Below are positions 31,742-43,120 of a stretch of 64,000 nucleotides of DNA, one piece after another (the first letter of the stretch is position 1; each line of letters opens with the position of its first letter). The notes beneath the pieces were generated by a model. The model made no database searches, had not been told where the DNA came from, and saw only the letters and a list, made by a program, of their open reading frames with translations. Both the position numbers and the translations under genes were made by a program. Source of the DNA: Diploptera punctata (lineage: Eukaryota > Arthropoda > Insecta > Blattodea > Blaberidae); contig JASPKZ010003844.1 of NCBI GenBank assembly GCA_030220185.1, positions 6,052,501 to 6,116,500 of the forward strand, written 5' to 3'.

Positions 31742-31964
31742 CTGTAACAATTAAATAACGATAAGAAACTGGGGTTGGATGTAAATATCAATAAAACCAA
31801 ATCGTTATATAGAGTTATACAAATACATTATACAGAGTGTAAGGGGTATAAATGCCGTCCTTTTCACAGTTATCGGGGACGGTCTACAGAATCAAAAAAA
31901 AAAAAAATGTCCACACAACATTGGGTCCTAGAAAAAAATAATTCAGTTAGTATTTTATTTGCGA

Positions 31965-32957
31965 TTTATTCGAATGTGTCTAAATGGCACAAAAAATAGG
32001 GTGCGTATAGGTAAACAGTTTTCGGATTCTTTTGAAATTCACAATACATTAAAGCAAGGAGATGCACTATCTCCTCTACTGTTCAAATTTGTACTAGAGC
32101 ATGCCATCAAATCTTTAGAGGATGAAGAAGACCTACAAATCAATGGTATTAACAAGCTGTTAGTTTAAGCCGATGATGTATTAATAGGTGATAGCGAGGA
32201 GATACTAAGAGCCAATACGTACACTCTATTGAGTAACACTAAGAAATTAGGACTGGAAGTAAACATAAATAAATCTACATATAATAGAAATGCATTATAT
32301 AATGGAAACGGACAGTTAATGACAAATGAGGGAAATTTTGAAAAAGTGACTAAATTCAAATACCTAGGAACAATAATTACAATTAGGAATGAGATGCAGA
32401 AAACAATTTAAATATGTTCAATTTTGGAATTGCAAGCCATTGTGCATTACAGGGACTCTTGTCGTCCAAACTTCTCTGAAAAAAAAAATGTTAAACTGAA
32501 AATATATAAAACTGTTATTCTCCTCGTTATATGGATGCGAAATTATGAACTCTGTTTTAAGGGCGGAGAAAAGATTATGCGTATTTGAGAATAAAGTTCT
32601 TAGGAACATTTTTGGACCAAAGTCAGATAAACAGACATGCGAATGGAGAAGAGTACATAACAGTGAGTTACACGATCTTTATAGGCAATCAGATATAATA
32701 AGAACAGTAAGTCTCGTAGACTGCAATGGACAGGACATGTGGCACGAATGAGGAATGAAAGAGGTGCATGGAAGCTTCTTGAAGGAAAACCAGAGGGAAA
32801 ACGCCCAGTTGGCAAACCAAGAATGAGGTGGGAGAATAACATTATCCATGATTTCAGGGAAGTGGATTATACAGGGATGATTGGAAAACATTAGCTTAGG
32901 ATAGGGTTGTGTGGAGAGCTTGTGCCAATGTGGCCATGAACCTACGGGTTCGATAAA
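31965..32957 (+). pseudogene. LINE fragment (same family as 23957-27227)
   Basis: Covers the reverse-transcriptase palm to the 3' end: FIRMCLNGTKNRVRIGKQF, LKQGDALSPLLFKFVLEH, LLV-stop-ADDV (the Tyr of YADD is now TAA), KLGLEVNINKS, FKYLGTIIT, and the GRxGRPRMRW-equivalent region near 32800, ending CCTACGGGTTCGATAAAGC. It has several frameshifts. A short piece of the same LINE (GGATGTAAATATCAATAAAA) precedes it at 31768-31790. Confidence 0.8.
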
Positions 32958-32974
32958 GCTAGTGAGTCCAATGC

Positions 32975-33265
32975 CACCAGATTGTCTTTCATGTCATTTC
33001 TGTCTTTCTCTCCTGGCCTTGGCAGAATTGTAATCCACATATTAGGTGGGGCACCTGGAAGGCGGAGTTACGTTACCCGATGATATGATTAGTGATAAGT
33101 GTTAATGAAGCGCCAGGAGAATCCTTAATGTAAATTTAACCTAAATTCCAGACCGTGGTCAATGGCAGGAACAATTCCCTTTGAGGAAAAACTCCTATTG
33201 TCTGACCGGGAATCAAACCCTGGACCTCATGAACTGTAGTCAGAAATGCCCATGATCCTGGACAT
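32975..33265 (-). repeat. SINE family D
   Basis: On the minus strand a tRNA-like head with box B (GGGTTTGATTCCCGG) near 33205-33225, body TTCCTCAAAGGGAATTG, and end GCCAAGGCCAGGAGAGAAAG. Other partial copies: 35925-36075 and 37920-39530. Confidence 0.65.
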
Positions 33266-33339
33266 ACTTTCTTAAATATTGCAATTATAAAAATGTGAGT
33301 ACCTTTTGTATTCTTTATGACATGAATAATAAGTTAAAA

Positions 33340-33772
33340 TAATACTCTGTACAATGAAAATGGACAGTTAACAGAAATCTCATCTCCAACTCGTGCCCGA
33401 CACAGATGTCGAGGGATGAGATGCAATGAAGGACCTTAATTTGAAGATCTGTGAATAACAAGGATGCCGGCCAACCACTCCTGATCACAGAGGCAGTTGT
33501 AATGAAATGTAATGATATGAAAAAGATAAGAGTAAAAAATGGTGGAATAACATTTATGGCAGGGAAAACGGGATAAAGCCCGAGAAAAACCAGCCAGGTC
33601 TCCATTTCATCCACCAACAAACCCACGTGGAATGGTGACCGAGATGGGAACTTGAGACCCCAGCGATGTGAGGCGAGCGTTTTACCACTTGCGCCACGGA
33701 GCCGCGCAGTTAACAAAAAAAAAAAAAAAAGGTGGGGGAATTTCTGAAGAAGTGGTTCAACTCAAATACTTA
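33340..33772 (+). pseudogene. LINE fragment interrupted by a SINE
   Basis: TGTACAATGAAAATGGACAG (33350-33369) and, after the SINE, GAATTTCTGAAGAAGTGGTT (33738-33757) are contiguous in the LINE reference (NGNGQLMTNEGNFEEVAEF region). The fragment continues after the MITE at 34541. Confidence 0.7.
33374..33706 (-). repeat. SINE family C
   Basis: Minus strand starts CGCGGCTCCGTGGCGCAAGT, a tRNA-like head with box A (GTGGCGCAAGTGG), then TCGCCTCACATCGCTGGGG. The other copy is at 37322-37640. Flanked by CAGTTAACA (33365-33373, 33707-33715). Confidence 0.8.
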
Positions 33773-34540
33773 CAAGGGAACTGTTAACCATTGCATGCTG
33801 AAAACTACTTTGTAATTTCTCCTAAGAGCCGTTGTGATGTACCAAGGCGTGTCCAAAAATATATATGCTTCTTCTAACTGCAAGGCACAGAAATCGAAGC
33901 CAGAATCCAGCAATGGGCAACCCACTTGCAAAGTAGATGTAAGTCCCTGCTTGGGTAGAGCGGAGTGAAGTGATGCGGGACGCCGCGTGGACGGCAGGTT
34001 CTGAGGGTTATTTAATCCAACAATTCAGGATTTGTATTAGTTCTATTTTGTATCCATCCATCCATAGTAATTCTGCACGAAGGCAGGTCCTTCACTGCAA
34101 TCATAGCATTTTCATGCTATGCTTGCAGCTTTACTAGGGAATTGTAGGTGTGGTAGCTTCCCGTTACTTTCCACACGGATGAAGGATGATGATGATAATG
34201 ATAAGGATGATGGCTATATTATTTCGGGGAGCATTTCGGCCTTAAAGTTTTCCTGACATTTGTCTTACAGGTGAGGAAAAACCCCGATAAAAACCTCACC
34301 CAGAAAAACTGTCCCGACCGGGGATCGAACCTGGGCCCGCTGCGTGACAAGGCAGCACGCTACCTCGAGACCACAGCGGTGGACCTATTTTGTATAAGTG
34401 AGTGATTTGGCGAGAGATTTAGTACCTTGCAGCTAAAAGCGGGAGGTATATTTTTTGGACCCGGCCCTGGTATTTTACAGCGCTTATGTGGGAGAAATTT
34501 GAAGGCAGGTCTCGGCATGCAATTGGTGACAGTTCCCTTG
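33773..34540. mobile_element. MITE with CAAGGGAACTG termini (copy 2)
   Basis: CAAGGGAACTGTTAACCATT at 33773 and the complement ending 34540, bordered by TTA (33770-33772, 34541-34543) and inserted in a LINE whose sequence continues on both sides. The TTA target points to PIF/Harbinger. It is split by a SINE B. Confidence 0.8.
34054..34384 (-). repeat. SINE family B in the MITE
   Basis: Full length, flanked by CTATTTTGTAT (34043-34053, 34385-34395). Confidence 0.9.
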
Positions 34541-35262
34541 TTAGGAGAAATATTACAAACAGGAATGAGGTGCAGAGAGAAATTAAACATTGCCTGAACT
34601 CTGGAAATGCATGATTTTATGGTTTACAGGTACTTTTGTCATCCCAGCGTTTCTAAAAGAATGTTAAACTAAAAATATATGAAACTCATTCTTACTGTTA
34701 TATTACATTGATGTGATACATCCATCCATAGTAATTCTGCCCGAAGGCAGGTCCTTCACTGCAATCATAGCATTTTCATGCTATGCTTGCAGCTTTACTA
34801 GGGAATTGTGTAGGTGTGGTAGCTTCCCGTTGCTTTCCACACCGGTGAAGGATGATGATGATAATGATAATGGTAAGGATGATAATGATAAGGATGATGG
34901 CCATATGATTTCGGGGACCGTTTGGGCCTTAGAGTTTTCCTGACATTTGTCTTACAGGTGAGGAAAAACCCCGATAAAAACCTCACCCAGAAAAACTGCC
35001 CCGACCGGGGATCGAACCCGGGCCCGCTGCGTGACAAGGCAGCACGCTACCTCGAGACCACAGCGGTGGACCTGTGATACATAGGCTCTTATTTTAAGGG
35101 AGGAGAAAATATTACATTTATTTGAGAATACATTTCTTAGGAACATTTTTGGATCAAAGGGAGATGAACAGACAGGTGAATGGAGAAGACTGCTTAACAG
35201 TGAACTACATACATGATCTTTATGAGAAGCAGATGTATTACGATCAGTTATAGTTTTGGACA
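34541..35262 (+). pseudogene. LINE fragment interrupted by a SINE
   Basis: Continuation of the LINE at 33340-33772: GGAATGAGGTGCAGAGAGAA (ITNRNEMQREIK region), then, after the SINE, AGAATACATTTCTTAGGAAC (the FENKVLRKIFG region) and GATGAACAGACAGGTGAATG. Ends at about 35262. Confidence 0.75.
34722..35072 (-). repeat. SINE family B
   Basis: Full length, flanked by TGTGATACAT (34712-34721, 35073-35082). Its head and tail are nearly identical to the copies at 34054 and 61035. Confidence 0.9.
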
Positions 35263-35683
35263 AAAAACAATATATTTTATTTTAACCGTTCCCTTTCAGC
35301 TAACTACACCCAACTCACACCCTCCTAAGCAAGTACCGAATAAATTATTGACAGAGTTGCCGTCTTTCTCAGGGCCCAAGTTGGTTTTGTATTAATTTAA
35401 TTAAATGTTCGACGAATTATTACTATTACTGTATTATTTATTTTTTAATTTTATTGATTACTAGAGAAACGTTAGATTTTTATTAATTTCGAATTTAGTT
35501 AAATTTTTGGAGGAATTATTATTACAGTATTATTTATTTGTTTATTTAATTTTATTCTAATACTAAATAAATGAGAAAATAAAACCACAATAAAAATAAA
35601 ACATAGTTTTATAGGTTGGCCTGTAACAGCAAATCAATGTACGTACGTCCACATACAAACAAATACTGGCAGAAACTAAGGAA

Positions 35684-35720
<37 letters not shown>

Positions 35721-35754
35721 TAATAATAATAATAATAATAATAACGTATCAGGA
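35263..35754. other. No gene; AT-rich with TAA microsatellite
   Basis: An (ATA)n block at about 35690-35745. The rest is unassigned. Confidence 0.5.
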
Positions 35755-35900
35755 AATTGAAATCAATACACGTGGAAGCTTATGACCTTGTAGATTATTT
35801 AGGGGATGATTGGAAAACATAAGATCAAGATAGAGATGTATGGAGAGCTTATGTCTGCGCGGCTATGAACCTACGGGCTCGATAGAGCCAGTGAGTTGAT
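35755..35900 (+). pseudogene. LINE 3'-end fragment
   Basis: GGGGATGATTGGAAAACATA, then GGAGAGCTTATGTCTGCGCG and CTACGGGCTCGATAGAGCC, the last 140 bp of the reference LINE. Confidence 0.8.
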
Positions 35901-35924
35901 TAGTTAATAATGTAACAATATTTA

Positions 35925-36450
35925 TTTTTATTCAATGCCATCAGTTTGTTATTTCGACATTTCTGGTTTTCTCCTGGCATTGGCACTTCGGGTTGGGGGG
36001 CCTGGAAGGCGGTAAGGTGGTAATGATGGTAACGATGCGCCAGGAGAGGCCTTAATCCTAAACTTAATTTAATTATGTGAATATGATAATGATGGGCAGA
36101 TGATGCTCGGGGACCTTTTGGGCCTTAAAGCTTCCTGGAATTTGTCTTATAGGCGAGGAAAGTCCCCGAGAAAACCTGAACCAGGAAAACTGTCCCGACC
36201 GGGGATCGAACCTAATAATAATAATAATAATAAAAATAATAATAATAATAACAATAATAATAACGCTTTTTAAGCTGGCAGAGTTAAGACCATAAGGCCT
36301 TCTCTTCCACTCAATAAAAGAAATGCTGAGAAAGTGAGAATCTCTCAAATTCTTTTAGTGACTGAAACCAATGAGGGTTTTCAGGCATGTCGCCTTTATT
36401 GAATGATCTCTTTGTTAGAGACAGCTTGGGGGTTAGATTTATGACAGCTT
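35925..36450 (-). repeat. SINE D and SINE B fragments, then TAA repeat and LINE-like 3' end
   Basis: 35925-36075 is the 3' part of SINE D. 36080-36212 is the 5' half of SINE B (box B CGATCCCCGGTCGGGAC complement). 36213-36264 is a TAA microsatellite. 36265-36330 (CTTTTTAAGCTGGCAGAGTT, CCATAAGGCCTTCTCTTCCA) resembles a LINE 3' end on the minus strand, of a family not otherwise seen here. Confidence 0.6.
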
Positions 36451-36469
36451 GGAAGAAAATATCTCAGTA

Positions 36470-36728
36470 CTTGTTCCAAACTATAAGTCTCATAGACTGC
36501 GATTGGCTGGACATGTGGTACAAATGGGGAATGAAAGAGGGACATTGAAACTTCTTATAGGAAAACCAAAGGAAAGCATCCAATAGGTAGGTCAAGAATG
36601 ATTTGCGAGAATAGCATTAACCATGATTTGAAGGAGATGAATTTATTGTGTAAAAGAGGTCAGGATAGGACAGCTTATGTCCGCTCAGTCATACATCTCC
36701 GCGTTCGATGGTGTCAGTGAATTAGTTG
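36470..36728 (+). pseudogene. LINE 3'-end fragment
   Basis: AAGTCTCATAGACTGCGATT to GATGGTGTCAGTGAATTAGT, the C-terminal domain and end of the reference LINE, with deletions. Confidence 0.75.
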
Positions 36729-36730
36729 TA

Positions 36731-37255
36731 ACTAACTCACTGGCACTATCGAACCCATAGGTTCATGACCACACGGACATATGCTCTCCACACAACCCTT
36801 ATCGTAGATAATGTTTTCCAATCATTCCGTGTATAATTTACTTCTCCCAAGTCATGGCTAATATTACTCTTCCATCTCATTCTTGGTCTACCAACTGGGC
36901 GTTTTCCCTCTGGTTTTCCTTCAATAACCTTGCATGCCTCTCTTTCGTTCCACATGTCCTGCCCATCGCAGTCTACGAGAATTAACTGTTCTTATTATAT
37001 CTAGTTTCCTACAAAAATCTTGTAGTTCTCTGTTACGAAATCTTCTCCATTCGCCTCTGTTCATCTCTCACTTTGGTCCAAAAATGTTTCGAACAACTTT
37101 ATTTTCAAATACTCGTAATCTTTTCTCCTCCTTTAAAGTAAAAGTCCATGTTTCACATCCATATAATATAATTGGGAGAATAACAGTTTTATATATTTTC
37201 ATTTAAATGTCTTTTGAGAGAAATTGGGATGACGAGAGTCCCTATAATACATGAG
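36731..37255 (-). pseudogene. LINE 3'-end fragment, tail-to-tail with the previous one
   Basis: AACTAACTCACTGGCACTAT to ATAACAGTTTTATATATTTT, the reference LINE in reverse. The frame at 36746-36955 keeps KPEGKRPVGRPRMRW. The junction AGTTG/TAACTAACTC joins the 3' ends of two copies. Confidence 0.8.
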
Positions 37256-37321
37256 GTAATAGCATGGATTTCTAGAATTAAGTCAGTGTTTAATTTCTTT
37301 GAATTAAAATGCACTAAATTA

Positions 37322-37640
37322 TAAATGAAGGCGGTTCCGTGGCGAAAGCGATTAGATCCTCGCCTCTCACTGCTGGAGTCTCGAGATCGAGTCACTCCAT
37401 TTGGGTTTCGATCGAGGTGGACGAAGCGGAGCTTGGGTAGGTTTCTCCCCCCCCCCCCGGAGTTTATTCCATTTTCCCTGCCACAAATTTCATTCCTCCA
37501 TTTCTCCACACTCATCTCGCCCAATTCTTTTCGTTCATCCGCCAGTGCGTCAGGCGTGGTTGGCCGGCACTCTTGTCATTCACGAACCTGTAAAAACATA
37601 GGGGCTTTCTCATCCTTCAACCCGATTCTGAGTTGAGGAA
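37322..37640 (+). repeat. SINE family C
   Basis: GGCGGTTCCGTGGCGAAAGC head, then CTCGCCTCTCACTGCTGG, a C-run at 37447-37459, and the end CAGGCGTGGTTGGCCGGCAC. Two open frames across it come from the SINE and are not genes. Confidence 0.75.
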
Positions 37641-38257
37641 ATTTGAAGAGCTGACACAGAAAAATATGTAAGTGGTAAAAAGAGTAAATATTTGAGAAAG
37701 AAAAAAAAAAGCTAGTTGGGATCATTAAAATACTTTATAGGTGATATATTTTAGCTATTGGTACGAACGACCAGAATGTTCTCTGTACATCCTTCTCTTG
37801 CCAGCTGATGGAACATAGATTATCATTCGTGAAAAATTAGAATTTTCACAAATTTGGCACTTACACCCTTTTCCGTGCGAAATCTTCATATTATAAATGA
37901 GATAGTTTGAATGTTTAGATTTTGTTCCAATGCCACCTGATTATCTTACATATTCCTGGCAATCTATCCTAGGGATCTGTTTCATAAGTTCGACTTTTAG
38001 TAGTTACTTATTAGCAATGTAAAATTTACTAGTTAGCAGTCTGGTAAATCATGTTTCATTTAACACAAAACCACACTGCTAAATTTGCCATCAGTGTGAC
38101 TTCATGAAAAGAGTAGTGATATGGACAATAATGTCTCATTGTTGGATTTCAAGGCCTTCTCTATGGATTCCATTTGTACATGACTCAAGAAACATAATAG
38201 TTCTGTTGCATTATTGTTCTGTAATATTATTCTTTAGCAAGGTTAACAAAATGTCAA

Positions 38258-38872
38258 TAGCATATTACGATACGAAGTTGGAAGTGGTTTTTACAGAATC
38301 GAGGAAAATGTTTAAAAACCGAGCGATAGCGAGGTTTTTAATTTCCGAGATTCTGTAAAACACTTCACAAACGTGCGTTGTACATTATTTCTTAGCGTGA
38401 TGGTGTTTTCAAAATAATAAATAATAGTAAATTAATAACATCTTTGTCGGAAATATTTGCGTTCATTATAAACAACTGACTAAAGTTAACAGTGTGGGCA
38501 ATGTTTATTAATTTAATTGCAGGAGGCCGTGGCATGAATTAGTTATAAAATAGCGGCAAGTACGTATTTATTTATTTTATATTGTTTCAAATAAAGTTCA
38601 GTTTTAGAATGCAGTGATTTGTTTCGTATAATGTATATTAACATTACCTTTTGGTTATTTTTTTTGTATATGCATTGTATGTACTATGCATAGAGAGCAG
38701 TGATTTTACTTCCCACAAGCGTGTTTGTAACATGTAATATTACAGTATAGTTATTTTATTACAGTATAGTTATTTAGGTTGGCAACCCCGAAATGTAGGA
38801 AGTTGAACTTTCAATCATGGTCGCCATTGCCGGAAGTACGACAAAACGCACTATCGCGCAAAAAAGTCATTA
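38258..38872 (+). repeat. Dispersed repeat A (copy 2), with palindrome at 38281-38366
   Basis: The best-preserved type A palindrome: GAAGTGGTTTTTACAGAATC pairs with GATTCTGTAAAACACTTC, and AAAAACCGAGCG/CGAGGTTTTT around ATAG. The body matches 30270-30727 to the end CACTATCGCGCAAAAAA. Nested in the 37974-39467 element. Confidence 0.75.
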
Positions 38873-39028
38873 AAAATCCATCAGGCAAGAACACTTTTTA
38901 AGAAAATATTTAGAAAATTATTTTCAAGATAAGTTTGTTGTATTCAATCAAATTGTATACACTGCTAACTACTTTTATCAGTATCTCTTAACTTATCAAA
39001 TAGGCAGCTTATTAGGAGTGTACATTGA

Positions 39029-39275
39029 ATGCCTCAGTACCATAGGTGCCTAACCCACAATTTTAAAATGATGCTATTTTCCCTGTAATAACACTAGATA
39101 TAATCATATCTGTCAGAGCCACATCTGCCTATAACATTTTTGTGTTAATTTTAACTCATCCATAATGTTATAGGCTGATGTGGCTCTGACAGAGATGATT
39201 ATTTATAGTGCAATTACAGGGAAAAGCATAATTTTTAAATTGTGGGTTAGGCACCAATGGCACTAAGGCATTCAA
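39029..39275. repeat. Large fold-back
   Basis: Arms of about 110 bp: GAATGCCTCAGTACCATAGG, CTAACCCACAATTTTAAAAT, GTCAGAGCCACATCTGCCTA and their inverted copies, around a 20-nt loop. Roughly 85 % identical by eye. Confidence 0.8.
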
Positions 39276-39534
39276 TTATTAATAGTGCTCATATGAAACA
39301 GCTTTGTAGTTACACTACTAAATGCTAAATAATACTCCTAAATATGAGTAATTCACTGTTAACTATTATTTTACACTGTTACTTTTTTAATCGTGTTTCA
39401 AGTTTTAGTAGTTTAAATTATCAATCCACACTACATATAAGCAGATTGATAGTTTTATGAAACAGGCCCCAGGTATTGGCAGAATTCTAATCCACTTTTG
39501 AGGTCGGGCACCTAGACGGTGGCGTTATTTATTT

Positions 39535-39779
39535 ATTTTTTACTCCATAGAGCAACAGGCATAGAATGCCCTTGGCCTACTGGGTGGTGCTGGACTGACA
39601 CCCACATATGTGGACATTCTTCCAGCCAGTGTAGTGGTGATATTTGATCAGAATGCTGGCCGTTATAACTGGTTTTCTCACCCTGGAGCCGCTACTCCTT
39701 GTAACTATACACAGTCAACATGATCCTCGTGGTCCCTTCCTCATCATCATGGCATTATGGTCCTTCAAGTCTAGCTTTT
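39535..39779. other. No gene; possible unassigned repeat
   Basis: GCCCTTGGCCTACTGGGTGG and CACCCTGGAGCCGCTACTCC are more GC-rich than the surroundings and look repeat-derived, but nothing else in the window matches. Confidence 0.35.
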
Positions 39780-40075
39780 TGCCTTTAGTCTCGAGTATTG
39801 CGGGATCGATAGGTTTTTAGGATGGAAAAGTCCAAGGGAGAAGTCCTCTGGGAGGGACTTTAAGCCATGGGTTCCGAGTCAGAAGATTTACAGGCTTGTA
39901 AAAGAACTGCAAGTCTGAATAAAAATGCCTCTCTGTCAAATTTAACCGACCTTAATCCATCCAATTAATACCTTAGTTTCATACTACGGTAGATAACTCA
40001 TTGAGTCGATGTGATAACCACTTGTTATCTGTAGGTAAAGAGACATAACTAAATTAGCTTGGTTAACGAACTCGG
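39780..40075 (+). repeat. SINE family A, old copy
   Basis: Degenerate head (TCTCGAGTATTGCGGGATCG), then GAAGTCCTCTGGGAGGGACT, CATGGGTTCCGAGTCAGAAG and the 3' half to AACTAAATTAGCTTGGTTAAC. Confidence 0.7.
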
Positions 40076-41865
40076 TTATTGTATGCCACCTTGCCACCTG
40101 TGAATATTCGATCGGAGAACAAGTGACTGCTAGCGTCATGTTAGCTAATGTAATAACCACGTTCCCGTTATGCCGAGCATATACTAGCTTGCCCCTATTT
40201 TGATTGTTAACTGCATTTCAAAATTGTTGTAAAATTGCACTGTGTAATAGAAATGGATTTTCTGCAATAAAAGGTCCTGCAATATGTATTTTTAAAATGT
40301 TGTTCTTTTAATATTTTGATGTTAAGTTAAATTTTATGTAATTCAGTAATCACATGAGTACGTAATCTAATAAATATTATTTTATTGGTAATTCTTAACT
40401 TTTTATTCGTCATTTTTTATTTTATTCGCCATTTTTTGCATATTTGGGTCATAAATGAATTTTTTATTTTGCATTTTTTACCAATTTATAGGTCATTAAA
40501 TTCCTTGCCCTAATAATTACAATTTTAATACATTAAATAAGCATTGTTTAGTTTTCCTGCATGCGCAATGCAAAATATATTGAAACTTCAGTTCTTCTAA
40601 ATGGTCGCTTCTGTATAATTTCTTAAAACGTTGGAAATTATAGCATTTGAAAAGGAGAGAGAAACAAATTATTTTGAAGTTTTAAAACAATTTAGTAAGA
40701 ACATCCTACATAAGCCATTGAGGATGTCGTGAAAATAACAGCAGAATTTACAGGTGAGTCAACATGGAGCACAAATTCTGTTCTTATTTAAATTGTAAAT
40801 AAAAGATATCAAACTAAAACATGGAAAAAAAAAGTTAACATCTAATTAGATAGACCCATATATAATTTCTGTCATAAATAAATAAGAAATGGAAGTTCCT
40901 AATCATTGGTACCATCTTACCTTGTATTCAGTTTTTTTACCTGTAAAATACGATGTTGCCTAAGAATAATGTCTCTATCGATGACAGTTCCACACACAAT
41001 TCAGACAAATGGCAGGTAAAAGTAACACCATGATTCCCCCAACAGATGGAGTCGGCAGAATAATACCTCATACAAGTTGTTTACAGTACAACTGGAACTT
41101 AGCTCGGAATTAGTATAAAGGTGGATTGTATACCAGGAGTGTGTCTGCATAAAATTAAATAAAGAACCGAAAAACGCACACATTAATGTAGCAGTAAGCG
41201 AGGAATAAATATATGTTGATTTTTTAATGCGAAAATTGCCTTAAAAATGAATGGAAATTTATAGTACAAATAACCTAAAAATAGCCATATTTACGTGGGA
41301 AATAAGCATTAGTCATTGCTCAAACGGAATAGCTGTAATCTTGAAGTTTTATAGGGAATATAACTATGGGGTTTAAATTAAATTTACACTAGTCTAATAT
41401 TTCTAATGAAGGAAAGATCCCGCCACTATTTTTAAACCGTACAATCTCTCCCTTCGAAGGCGGCATTTGTGATTATTATAGGACATTGCATTGTAGATTG
41501 AGATCAAATGCGTTGAAGATTATAAATCCATGCACTATAACATATACACACACTATAAAATGTATACAGCTGTATAAGGAGAATAAGAAATAGTTAAACA
41601 TGTAATGTATTAGGTCCTATAGACTACAGTACCACATTCTGCATAAAAAGGAAACAACCCTCAAATTTGAAACATATCAGCTAATACTATATTGTTGTTC
41701 CTCAACTATCGTTCCATGTCCTGCAAAGAGAGTCCACCTAATACCCGCATTTTTATGCCATCTATGAACCAAGTAAGAAAACACTGACAGAATATGCCAC
41801 ATTTGTTTTTCTGCATAAAGACCAAACAACAAAAATGGGTAAAATCTCAGAATTAAAAAAAGTTT
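40076..41865. other. No gene recognised
   Basis: About 1.8 kb, AT-rich. GTTTACAGTACAACTGGAAC near 41079 recurs loosely at 42801 (GTTTACATTACAACAGGAAC), so both may belong to one old repeat. TTCCTTGCCCTAATAATTAC (40501) recurs at 42610. No protein-like frame. Confidence 0.45.
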
Positions 41866-42165
41866 GATTTATAGGAAACCAGATATAATAAGAACATAAC
41901 TGTTCTGGTACACTGCGATAGGCAGGACATGTGGCACAGATGTGGAATGGAAGAAGAGCATGGAAACTTCTTGTAGAAACTAGAAGGAAATTGCCCAGTT
42001 CGCACACATATAATGAGGCGGGAGAATAACATTAACCATGATTTGAGGGAAGTAGATTGTTAAGGAGATGATTGGAAAACATCTCAGGATAGGGATGTAT
42101 TGAGAGCTTAAGTCTGCGCGGCCATGAACCTACGGGTTCAATAGTGCCAGTGAGTTAGTTAATTA
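41866..42165 (+). pseudogene. LINE 3'-end fragment
   Basis: GGAAACCAGATATAATAAGA to GGTTCAATAGTGCCAGTGAG, the C-terminal domain and end of the reference LINE. Confidence 0.8.
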
Positions 42166-43120
42166 CCACTTCTCATAAAATACCTCTTTAATGTTCTGTT
42201 AGTCGAAGTAATAAGTAAATGCTTATTCTTATTTGTGATTTTTTATTGACATCTAAGTTTAAATGAAATTTTCTCAGTTCATTATGCACATAGTTTGAAA
42301 AATAGGGATAGTAGTTAGCAAAACATCTACTTAATTCCAAGAAATTGTATTGCAAAGAAAAATACTGAATTATAATAAAAATCTCAAATCAAATACAAAT
42401 AATGTCACAGCCTTCCGGAAAAGTCTAAAAATTGCTCAAAATGACCTAAAGTTGCCAAAAAATTATATATCCCTAGATAAAGTTAAGAAAATGCAAAAAA
42501 AAAATGCCCTGACGAATTACTTTTATTTCATCCGCTTCATAATGTCATACATTTCCATACATGCTAGCAATATTTCAACCTTAATAAGAAAAAGATGCAA
42601 AATCATTAATTGCCTTGCCCTAGTAATTATATATATTTTAAGTTTCTCCTATATAACTTATATATACATGTGCTAGATAATATAGGCTATATTTTTATTA
42701 CCGTACTTTATTTCGAGTGATAAACATGTACATTTTCTTACACGATTAAAGGTAAAATCGTTATTCGACCAATGAAAATGCAGTCATACATCAGGTTTGT
42801 TTACATTACAACAGGAACTTATCTCGGAAGAGTTTATAATCTAACACTTCCAAGCATGGATGGTTACTAAAAATATTTAAATTACCGCTGAGAATTAATT
42901 AAATCGGCGTAAAATTGATGACTTAAGTTAAAATGAAGCATTTTGCATGATTACTAACCGGAACGTGGTGCTTTCTACTTGTTACTTATGGAAATTCATG
43001 TGGAAAACTTGTTAATTTAAAATTTTACCAGTACATCTTGTTTCCATGGATAATGGTACAATACATAACAATGCTACTTCATGCTCCATTTAAACAGACG
43101 TTATTTTCCTTTGTGTTCAA
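42166..43120. other. No gene recognised
   Basis: AT-rich. A 108-codon open frame at 42350-42676 is Lys/Asn/Ile-rich with no domain and is likely chance. Confidence 0.45.

Larger units (their letters stand above)
37974..39467. mobile_element. DNA element with CTGTTTCATAA termini
   Basis: GATCTGTTTCATAA (37974) and TTATGAAACAGGC (to 39467), with CCTAGG/CCCAGG on the two sides as a likely 6-bp duplication. Subterminal text (TTTAGTAGTTAC, AGTGTGG) is also inverted between the ends. It contains repeat A and a large fold-back; no transposase found. Confidence 0.6.
37920..39530 (-). repeat. SINE family D, split by a DNA element
   Basis: 37920-37973 (CCAATGCCACCTGATTATCT) and 39468-39530 (GGTATTGGCAGAATTCTAAT, GGTCGGGCACCTAGACGG) join into one SINE D when the element between them is removed. 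Confidence 0.65.

Noticed and set aside
37325..37636. 103-codon frame at 37 kb
   Set aside because: Entirely within SINE C; the overlapping second frame is equally open.
42350..42676. 108-codon plus-strand frame
   Set aside because: Lys/Asn/Ile-rich composition as expected from AT-rich DNA, no domain, no splice or start support.
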